Assembly: GCF_905475465.1 (NCBI RefSeq)
Contig: NC_062255.1
Coordinates: forward strand, 4,588,001-4,652,000
From: Pieris napi
Taxonomy: Eukaryota; Arthropoda; Insecta; Lepidoptera; Pieridae
Direction: 5' to 3'
Length of the DNA: 64,000 nt
Made by a program: the position numbers and the translations under genes. Positions 45,801 to 57,800 of this stretch are shown here, piece by piece. Each line of letters begins with the position of its first letter. The first letter of the stretch is position 1. A model generated the notes under the pieces. It was not told the DNA's origin. It did no database searches and was given only the letters and a program-made list of their open reading frames with translations.

Positions 45801-48800
45801 AAGAAGTAATTTCAATTTCAAAGTAAATGAACAAATACTAATCTTAAAAGACAAAATGTATGAAATAACCAATTAGATATAGAATAATATCATTATTGAG
45901 TGGTATTAGATTGATAATAATTGATTAGAAATATCTAACCTTTTTCCGTTGGTTTTTGAGATGCATAATGGCCCTTCGTTGCGGATGATAGAGTGAAGCA
46001 CTTCGGTACACAGCACTCAGGAAGAAGGCTAATATTAGGAATCCTGTGATTGCCTGTAGACCTAGCCTCCAGCCTAGTTTACTGCAAATATATTTCAATT
46101 CGTATTTATAACAAAATCATACAAAAGCTGTTCCGAGGGTGAGATTAATACAATTATTAATCTGGATAGTTACGAACACAATGAAAAATTAATTTTAACG
46201 TTGATTCGCCTTCATAAAAATCAACTGTAAAATAAAAATGTATTAGATTTATATTTAAGTATACTTGCTAAAGAGTGTTGAAAAGAGCATTGTTGGCCTA
46301 GTGGCTTCAGCGTGCGACTCGCATACCTGAGGTCGTAGGTATGATCCACGGCTGTGCACCAATGGAATGTTTTTGTTTTGCGCTTTTAACATTTGCTCGA
46401 ACGGTGAAGGAAAACATCGTGAGGAAATCGACATGTTGTAGACCGAAAAAGTCGACGGCGTGTGTCAGGCACTGGAGGCTGATCACCTACTTGCCTAATA
46501 GATTTAAAAATGATCATGAAACAGATTCAGTAATCTGAGATCTGACCTAAAGATGTTGTAGCGCCACAGATTTTTTACTTGCTAAACGAACTTTTCAAAT
46601 TGAATTTTTTTTTGTGATACTACATTTATTCACGATTTTCCCTCAAACGGCGAGGTGATAAGTTATAATATATAACTTTTAAATTAGACTTACTCAAAAT
46701 ATATAGGTGAATTATTTTCAATTATTAATTTCATAAAATTTTAATCCTACAATTTGTTATTGTATTAAATCATTGTATTAAAAAATATACATATATAACG
46801 CTATAACTGTATAGAAGTAACGAAACCGGCTACATAATATATTATACGTCAGAATTTCATTTGAGAGGGTGTGAATCGAAAACCACTACGAGCTGAATTT
46901 CAGTTCCCAATACACGGCACAGCTTTCGAAGTATACGATTGAATAGTTCGTGATTTAAGCTCTCTAAACGATATAAATGGCGATTTTCAGTTTTTGACAG
47001 GGTTATTTGCTTTCATATTGAAAATGTGAAAATTTAAAATCTTTGTTCGCCGTTTTCTAAAGAGTTAAAGCCGACTATTAATATGAGAGAGATTTATTAT
47101 AAGTTATGTATTAGTGTAGGTAAGTTAGTAAATTAAATTCATTAAGAATTTGCTGGTAGTTTTTAACCAGATGAATTATTTGATATCTCTGAAAAAAAAT
47201 ATAAATAAATCGTACTTGTTTGTACAAGAGAGACAAGTTTATTTACGTTAAACATTTATTCGATAAAATTTATTGCTTAAACATACTTGCTTTAATTTAA
47301 TACTGTCAATATTTATTCCTATTATTTTGTCTGTAAATTAAACACTTAACATGAATCAAAACTACGAATTGAGTATTTAACTATGAAAAGAAGTCTATGT
47401 GAAACTAAACGGAAGTTTCAATAGAATTCGTGCCGTGAAATAGATATGTTTGTGATCTGTTAAAAGCTTACATTATCGTTTTATATTCTTGACTATTGTA
47501 AAGTTCATGCTTTCAGAAAGAAAGCTTACAAAGCAATAAGCATAGTAAAAAATGTAGTAAGCTATTTACCCCCTACCCTCCCTTATCAGCAAAAGTAAGC
47601 AAAGCTTTCAAAAATAATCGTACATAATGGTATTATTTTTTTGTAGGAATCCTCGAAAATGCAATTCGTTTTCAAGCATAGACAATGTGTGGGTAATATG
47701 TGTAAAAAAGTAAATAATTACTCTTGACGTAATCACCAAATAAGAAAATCAAAGGATAATTATAATGCTAACGTAATACTTGGTGGGCGTCTAATCTGTA
47801 GGAAGTTTTATATGATCACTTTTAGAGTATCTGTGGAAAAAATAATAAATACAATATTTACTCACCCAACAGCCTCCTTATAGGCGACGCTGAATAGAGC
47901 AATGCCCACTCCCCCCCCTGCGTGAGCCACCAATTCTACAAACTGCCTTCGTTTTCTGAAGTATGTCCCCAGTACTAGGCCTGCCGCTTCCCGGACTAAG
48001 CCACATCCGATACCTAACACTATACCTGCAAAACCGTATTATTTGTTTAAGTATTAATAGTTCAAACGAAAATACATTTTATCGGTATTACAACTGTCAA
48101 GCTATTTCATTTTTCCGTGTCTCAAATGCATTCTTCATGAAAAACTTCGACTATTGATATAATTTTTTATAGTGTAACGAGCTATTTTGATATTTGCCTG
48201 AAAATAAATTACCAGTAACATAAAAATTATACAAAAAAGTGCGTGCGTACAAAGTACTCAGAAGTGAAACTTCTTTGGCAAACTAATTTTTAAGTCTTGT
48301 TTATACAAATCTAAAACTTTAGATTTCCAAGACTTAGAGGAAGGGAATAAGAAAGATATGCTAGGAATTTAATTGTTATTAAAATTTTACAAGTGTCGAA
48401 AATTAATACAAATTATAAATTTAATTTTTTTAATATATATCTTCGATAATAAAAACACGTGGCATTTTAATTAACAATTCGTCAGTTGAAATTTCAATGA
48501 ATTATTTTGCATAAAATATAAAATACTAATATTTCATGAATTCTCAGTCGGTCTCAATCGCTCTCTCCCTTTACTTCGACAAAAACGCTGTAGATCTTCG
48601 TGACGCTAATATTATTATTATTGCGTTTTATCCGTAAAAAATTTACCCTCATGCGCCTAAAGAAGTTTCACTTCAAAAATATTTTAATGTATTAAACATT
48701 TTCATCCAAAATTTATTTTACTTTAGTCTTAGCAAAATCGTCAAATTTTAAAGTGTCAGATTATTTCAACAACTAAATAAATGCTTTAACGTATATGGCA

Positions 48801-51800
48801 CTTCAGAAGTTCCATTTTCGTAAACTCCTTGCATATTTGATTGTCTCTTATTTGCATATTCTTGGCTGTTAAAACTTTTTGTGCAGCGACATTACATCAT
48901 GTACTTTGTAAGTTAGTTTAGTTTAAAAAATATTATAAGCTCCAAAGTTTGTGACGATGGATCTTTGTTACTAAAATTGGTACATCTTTTATTTATTAAG
49001 ACTCAAAAGAAGACAGAAAATTGCTTTTAAACTGAATAATTTGAATTTGTAATTTCAATAAAATAACCGCTATAAACGAAAGTGACTTAAAATAATAGTC
49101 TTTTTTTTATTGCGACTAAGGCGTAAACTAGCTGCTGTGGTCTCTGGCAGAATGACCAGCGCTGTGGAACAGTCTGCTCCTCAGCATAATGCTGAGCCAG
49201 GGCCAATATCTATATATATACAATATCTATATCTAATAACAAGGGTTATTATTTCATATTATTATTTTTTTTAAATTTATTTATTTTACAGAATAATATA
49301 ATCTAAATCATGGAATGTTACATTCGAAAAATGCATATAAAAATAGTTCTTCAGTTTACTTTTATGTTGGTTAGTATTAGGCTATCTGATAACTGACCGG
49401 GTAGTTCATTTATCCGCTATTATAATATTAATATAATTATTATTGAAACCAAGACACTCGTGCACAACTGTTCATATATAAGAATATCGTTTTAATATTT
49501 AAATTCAATGAAATGCTATGATTACTTACTTTAATATTTGCATAAAATCATTTTCCAACGATTACTATTACACCTGCCGGAGCCGCGGCCTTCTGAAGGT
49601 TCGCGATTATGAGGTAATTTAAATTAAAACCACAGTCTTCAATGATATACCGGAGCCGAAGCAATTAGAATGCTCTTTAAAAAAGGAAAACGTCGTATCG
49701 GCTTCAGTGTGATTAGCCCACCAGTCCCAATATTGTTTCACGAACGAAAAACAAACGAATGTGCGTTTCTTTTTTTTCTATTATCAGTTACTCGAATATT
49801 GATGAAAACATAACTCGAGGTTTAGAAATAGCGATGAAACGATAGCTTGTGTCGCTTTATTGTCATTGGTCAACTGTGTCTCTAGTCTAATCACGTGATA
49901 CAATTTGTTCCATTTGACCAATCAAAACAACACTAAACCATTTGTCTTTTGTCTCTGTGTAAATCCTACGTCTGATATCTTAATATATATAAATTACGTG
50001 TCACGTTGTTTGTCCGCTATGGACTCCTAAAGTACTGAACCGATTTCATTAAAATTTGCACACCGTGTGTAGACCCAACTTAAAAGATAGGATTAGGAGC
50101 TTACATCTCAATTTATACCCGCAATATTATTTTATTGCAAAATATTTGTTTATTATTTGATAGTCACAATTCTAACAGATGGCGCTGTGTTGAAAGTACC
50201 AACGTTTCACATAAGCTACAATTTAATGGCATAACCACCAAAAAAGCATGATGGTCCCCATGACTGGTGTTCTCCTACCGTTTCCCTTGAATAGTTTGCT
50301 ACTATGTAATATAAGAAAAACCTTAGCCACAGCAACGCTTGGCGTGTCTGCTAGTATATTATTTAGAAACCCTTATTACCGTAACTTAAAAGTGTTTGAT
50401 GGAGCTGCGTGGCGAATGACGTGAAGAGACAGGCCAATGGAAGCAAAATTCCGCCCAGCAGTGCTGCCAACCGTGGTGACCTTCGACGAGCGGTAACTAT
50501 GGCTCCGGCGGCACGTGACACTCCTACGCAGAGCGCACCTGCCCAAACTGGAAAATAGAATTCATTAGATATGTTGATGTAAGATTTGTAAATATCCATT
50601 TGATCAATATTTTGTAACTAGGGATCTCTCTGCTATTTATAGAGCAGGGTAAGCAAAATTTACTAAAACCTTTTCGGGTGCATCCGCATAGTCATGTCTC
50701 CTGGGATCTATTTCACATTCTACCAAGGGTATGAGTACAGTCAGAAAGTCTAAAGGTACGGTAGACAAGAATATAAGTTGAATAATTGTTATATGTCCCC
50801 TTTATTGGAGTTCCCATATTTTAGTTCAGGTTTTCTCTTTTTCAAGTCATTATATAATCGATAGAATGTGTAGTATGCTCTAAGCTACAAAATTATCATT
50901 ACCGTAATCTTTCTTCTCATGAATATATATTACAGTTTAAGCTCCAATGTAATACAAAAGATATTCCAGAAATTGAATAAATTTTGGCAGTTAATCTTCT
51001 TCGTATCTGTCAGTTATTTGATGAACATTATTAAAAATTTGATAGTTCTTATGTAGGACGTCCGTCAATCGGACCGTTTATAATTTATTTAATAATAATA
51101 GATATGTTTTCTGTGTCTACCAAAACAGAATTATTATTTCGATGTAATGAGCGAGGACCTTCATGTTATTGAGCTCTATGTCATCTGTATTACCAACCAA
51201 GAACAGCAACTAAGAAGAACTCGCATTGCGCGATGTTACGTCTTCTCTGTGCTGCTCTACGGCGTAGAATCTTGGATGCTGACAGAGACTAAGTCCAAAA
51301 AACTGGAAGCGTTCGAGATCTGGGTTTATCGATATATGCTTAAAATATCTTGGACAGACAGCATACGATACAACCGTGCTGGACAGAATGCAGAAGAACA
51401 AAGAAGTGCTTAGGAAAAGAAACTTAAGTATTTGGACACGTTTTACGTAACTCCGAAAAATACGAGCTCCTTCAACTAATCATACAAGGCAAAGTGGCAG
51501 GTAGAAGGAGACCTGGCCGCAGACGCACGTCTTGGTTGAAAAACTTGAGACAATGGTTTGGTTAAAGCACCATGTCATTGTTTAGAAGCGCGGCATCCAA
51601 AATTAAACTAGCCATGATGATCGCCAACCTTCGCAAGGAGATGGCACTATAAGAAGGAGAATTACCAATTAAGCAACTAAGGCAGATTTATAGAGAAACA
51701 TTGTAGTGAGTGACAGCTCATGCCGAAAATCCGGAAATCAAAATCTCAAATCTCATACAAAATTTTACATCTGAATAGTTCTCCCATACTCGACACGCTT

Positions 51801-54800
51801 CGCTTCTGTTGAGTTTTATGTGAGATTATTGAGACAATTGCTAGTAAAAAATTAATCTCGAAAGAAAATCAAACGAACCACTATGTATACTAATTAAAAC
51901 ATCTCTGTAAAACTTTTTGTTTGAAATTAATATCTGAATAATGAGGGTCGTCTATTGTTTGAAAAACAAATTCTTGTAAAAACTCAGAAGAGTAATTGGG
52001 TCTGAAGAAATTACTTAATTTAGAAATTAATAGCAAATTAAGATACGCTTTGAAATGTATAGATAATGCAACGGGGAAAATTATATACACAAGGTCAGCC
52101 GTTTTATTACAAGTTTGATAAGTACAAAAAGTTTGGGTTACGACGCGTTAGTGTTCTTATCTAACTTAGGATAAAGATATCACAATGCTTGTCAGAACAC
52201 AAAAGTTTCATTTGAAAACTAAACGGAATAATTTAAAATCCTTTAAATGTAATTGAGGTAGCGTTCAAGTATTACGTAACGCAATTTTTGGAGATTATTT
52301 ACCCCCCCCTCCCATGTTACTCGCCGTAACGTTTTTCAGTACCCAAGTACAGTACTGTACCCAAGTATAGTAAAACGTTTCGTGACCACCTAGTGACTCT
52401 TTAGTTACCATTATGTGGTGTAAGTCGAAAAAAATATTAACAATAACGCGTAATTTAATCCCCCCCCCCCCCCCGCATCGTAACGTTTTACAAAAGGAAA
52501 TACGTTACGTAATACTTGAACGCTCCCTGATAACAGTAGCTTACTTTATTGGAACAAAGGGCAAACATGCACACACCTGTAAGGGGTGTAAGTATGAAAC
52601 GATTCTATAAAATACGACAACTCACGTCAAAATTTAGTAGGTTGATGTAAGAGAGTCACTCTTAAGCGGGCCATGGACGGACGGCGCGGCGACCGCATAT
52701 TGCAGTCGGTCTTGACTGCAATATGCGGTCCATACTGCGGACCTGCAGTTTCCATACTAAATTCATATCCGCAATACACGGACCGCTCGAGCAGTTCCTG
52801 AGCAAACCGCATATTGCAGTCGGTCTTGACTGCAACATGCGGTATGGCCCGCTTTAGCGCTGGTGATATTCACAACGAGATTTACTCTTTTGTGAATATC
52901 ACCTTTAGACAGCATCAGACTTAACCGAGCCTTGGACGTATTGCCCTTTAAGTGGGGTAATGTTTCTAAAAATCTGTTGTATAATAAAAAAAAAATTATG
53001 GTATTGCTATACAAATCTTAAATTAATTTAGAATTTATTAAATTATTTACTTTATATTTCAAGTATTTTAGGAATCATAGTCAGCGAGACAGATAAATAA
53101 GATGAAACTTCCACTCACACTCTAACACACACACTCTAATTATGAATTGCAAAGTTCCATTGTTTGACAGATCCGGATAAAGTTACATATATAAATTGCT
53201 GTACAGAAATAGTTCCATGTATAATTCTTTACCACTACACAACGGTACAATTGTGTCTTAAAATGGAGTCTCAGTTACACATGTATTGGTACACAAACAT
53301 TAGCAGTAAGGTAAAAACACTTCAGGGAAATGTACCACATAAATCGCAAAACGGTCTCTCCATTAACGCCAGGCACACTAACTTTTTTAGCTGTTGCTCG
53401 TTAATAAAGGCCTGCAGGCTTATTACGGAGTCGTGCATTCGCTTATAGTTACGATTACTATTATTGTAAGATCCGGGCTATAATGATACAAATTAATTCT
53501 TTGGCATTGTATGTCTAAGTCATTACTACACCACGCCAATGCCACGGAAGCTATATTAACTTGTAGGTACCCCCAATATAATAGGTTAGGGAAAAAGTCT
53601 TTTCGTATAGTATGTATGAACTTGAAATAAAATCTCTTTGGCTATACTTATTGTATTTGGCATGTTTTGGTATCATTAAAAGTTTAAATTTTAAAGATAA
53701 TTCCAAATTCAAATTAGGAAAATGTGTGATTTTTATTTATTTTTCGTTCTGTCAAGATGAGTGAATCTATTGAAGTAATTCGATACATTTTAAAATTTTA
53801 CTACAAAAAAAGTAAAAGTGCAACACAAGCCGCAAAAAATTGCAATGTTTATGGAACCAGTGTTTGTGAGAGTAACACAAATTTGGTTTAAGCGTTTTCA
53901 ATCTGGAAATTTTGATGTCAAAGATGCGCGTCGCTCTGGTCGCTCTACGGATAGAATGGATCCCATTTTTGAAAAAGTGGAGCAAGATCAACATATCAGT
54001 AGTTATGACGTAACTGAAGAACTGGGAATTGATCACAAAATAGTTTTGGCGCATTTGAAAAAAACTGGGTACACAAAACAACTCGACATTTGGGTATCTC
54101 ACAAGCTCACTGGAAGAAACCTAATGGACCGTGTACTCATTTGTGTAGTCGTCGTTTAACAATAACTGTAAGGCCTATACACTTGATCATTACTTGCTTT
54201 GTGTGTCTGAAAGCTATACTTTAATTTAATACATAATAATTGTTCAGTTGCGCTCTCAAAAGATCGGTAATAGAGCCGCGCATCATTTTAATGACGTTAG
54301 ACACTTAGTAGAATTATCTAGGGAGCGTTAAGCTTTCAAATATCTCGTTTTGTTGAGGTAATCACTGTCTATTTAAGTAAATCCTTATTCCGAATGTAAA
54401 ATAAATCCACATTGTGCCGCTTAATGCGTTCATTGTAGTCTACGCAATTTAATTAGCAAGTTGTGTGTTAGCGAGCTGTTTCAATCTCGATATATTCATT
54501 TTCACACAGTATTTTTAGTGAATTCATATTTTAATTAATTATTTCGTACTCCTACATCTAACTAAAATATATATATATAATAATTATACTAATGATATAG
54601 CCAAGTTTGGTAAATTTATTGTACTATTAGGTCTAATAAACTAAAGGAATATCGTTGATCATAGAATAAATATAATTGCAATTATTCAAACTCAAACTCA
54701 AAATATCTTTATTCAAGTGGGTAACCAAGTACACTTTTGAATCGTCAAGTTAAATTAATCGTAAATTTACATTTACTACCAGTTCGCAAGTCAAGGACGT

Positions 54801-57800
54801 AGAGCGGGTAAGAAGAACTGGCAAGAAACTTTCCGCCACTCTTTTTAATCGCCAAGTATTGTCATACAAATTGTTTGAACTGGAGCAAATCAATCCCAAG
54901 GATTAGGATCATTTAAGTAGTCCTCAAATTTATAAAAAGCTTTGTTGATTAATTTTCATTTAACGAGGGCTTTGAATTTATTTAGTGATAATTCTCTAAT
55001 TTCGCTTGGGAGTTTGTTGTAAAAACGAATACAATTTCCATATAAGGAGTGGTTTATCTTCTGGAGCCTGGTTGGTCGTACACTCAACAATGTAATAACA
55101 ATGGTTTTGAGATAATTAACAAATAAGTTGGGTTTGAAATTTCGGCAAAAAATCTCATCAAAGTCGAGTGCCGTGAAATGGCTACGACGTTTTGAATATC
55201 TGGATAAGCCAAATTTTAATGAAAGCGCACATTTTTCCCTTACTTAATTTAATAAAAACCTTCGGACCCCTTCTTGATGAATGTTTAGTATTATGCGAAG
55301 GTTCGCACAACCTCCTTGAGGGAAATTCTCTCATTTTCAAGAAATCTTTCGAGTTTGTCAGTATATAGGTGTACATACGTATTTTGAATTTGAAAAGGTT
55401 TTACAAGTATACAATCTAGATTTAGTTGATGTCTTGCGATTCGTTTGTCCTTCAAGAGAGCGTTCCAATTCTTAAAAGGCCAGCAACGCACTTGCGTGCC
55501 TTCTGGCTATGTGAGTGTCTATATCACTTAACATCAGCAGAGCCTTCTGCCCAATTATGTAAAAAAAAAAAACTAAAATGTGCGTGTACTAGTGTACACA
55601 CGTTAGAAGTGAAACTTCTTTATGACCTTACTTTTCGAAATTTATCTATATGCAACTTTACAGAAATTGGTTAAATAAAGTTAAATTAGATAAAGTTTAA
55701 CAAAAGGCTTTTACTATCACAGACTTGAATACAAATAATACAATTATTTCATTTTACCTTATTACCACTAAGATTATTACAGAATTTCATAAATTGTAAT
55801 AGAATTTTTAGTATTATTGTTATCGTTATAATACATTTTTGTTATTAATGGTTTAGAATCTCTTTGAATCAACCCTGGTAGGGACAAGAAAAAGACGCGC
55901 GTAACGGTCAAATGTGACGCGTAACCGAAACATGTGACGCGTAACCGAAAAATGTGACGCGTAACGAAAAAATGTTACACAAATTTTTTTTCCAACCCCG
56001 ATAAAGAAGTTTCACTTCAAAAACCAAAAGAGCAATTAAGTTTTAACAAAAGCTGTTCAGTTGTCTTGTTCAATTATTCTTTACTCATACAGGATTTCAA
56101 CAAAAACTAATATTCAGCAGGTTGTCCCGCCGGCACTTCTATTTATTTCAATATTTCATAAATAAATATAGTCTAACTCGGGTTAATGTTGTTTTTGACG
56201 TGACAACGTCGTGCGTGTCATTCGATGGAGCCGGCTGCACGCACGAAAAAACATGACTCATGCGACGTTACCTCTGAGGCGTTCCATTTAGGTTTGAAGT
56301 GCAAGCGAGAGCACGGAACGAGCGAGAAAGAGGCACAAAAAATTGACATAACTATCAAACAAATAAAATTAAAATTTTCTTTTGAAAAATGCAACCATTC
56401 CATCAGTATTTTCTTATGACGTTGGCACGTTCAACTTTTTAAATCGGCCCAGTTGTTTTGAGTGTTACATATAAAATTAATTTTGAAATCTTTTAGTTTT
56501 TTGTGTAACCATTGTTTTTAGTTGTGTAAACTCGCGTCTATAATATTTGCATAGCACTATCCGCGATTATAATCGAAAGAATTTTAATTTATATGTAATA
56601 CATAGCAATGTCCCGTCAAAAAATATGTAAAAACATGTGTTACACAGCCAAACTATTCCAATACCTCAAATTACATCGATAAAATCCTAATGATATAATT
56701 TTGACCTTAAATTTGAAACCCAAAGGCTTGACCTAACGGCGCTCACAGCTTAACTCATTAGTCGAAGTTTTGATTCAAAGGCAAGCTATGAGTAATGGTT
56801 CCGTATCCGCCTTGCTGACAAAGACCGCTATAAACGGAATTACTTCCACCTCTTAATATTCAAACCAGGTCGTGAATCTCGGAAAATTAATTTAATAAAT
56901 CACCCCAACCACAAATAACGGTTACTGAAAACTTTGTTTAAATGTAATTTAAGATGTCGCTTATCGTAATTTGGTTTGTCTCAGGTCCTCGGTACTAATT
57001 TCTTGAAATTCCAATTTCGTTATTCATCCAGTTACAACGGTCTTGAAAGCAATTTAGTTACAAATAATTGATTGGTTTTAAAATAAACTGTACGGTTCAA
57101 TGGGATGTTTTACACAATAGAGGATATTATTTTCACTCTATATTTGTTAATTTAAGGTACAAATAATTTCTAATTTAGGCTGAAAATGGTAATGAACAAA
57201 AAATACTGGTATTATTGTGAAAAAGCGTGGGGCGCTTTGTGCCATATTTTTCGTCTATCGAGCAACCCACGCTTTTTCACAATAATACCAGTATTTTTTG
57301 TTCATTACCATTTTCAGCCTAAATTAGGAATTATTTTTCACTTTTTAGTTTGATTTGCTTTAAAAGCGTGTTTTTTAGTTTTTTTAAACTATTATTTATT
57401 TTTAATTTTTTTAATTTTTTTTTCGGATTATTGCATTGTCATCGATCTTTGACAGGTGCGCAAAGTTTGAATTAAATCTGTCCGTTAAAAGTGGGTCAAA
57501 ATCGAGTCCGAAGGAGTCGGTTACATACATGCATACAGGTGAAGCTAATATAAAGCGTGTAAAAAGGAATAAATTAATGTTAAATAAACAAAATGCTTAT
57601 AAAGCTGAAGAGAGTGCCTGCGTCTATTTTGTCGAGGCGTAACTACGACGATTTAGCTAATCGCCATCCTTACAAAACTGTACAGCCTTTGCTAGTAATG
57701 CCTCGAATAAAGGCAAGAAAGGTTTTATCTAAGTAATGTACTCGCGTACACTAAAGACAAATTATGTTTTCATTTACCGATTCTATAATCGGGAGTTCTA

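Noticed and set aside
53757..54159. Working mariner transposase
   Set aside because: Frameshifted in the N-terminal half, and the catalytic domain and second terminal repeat are missing.
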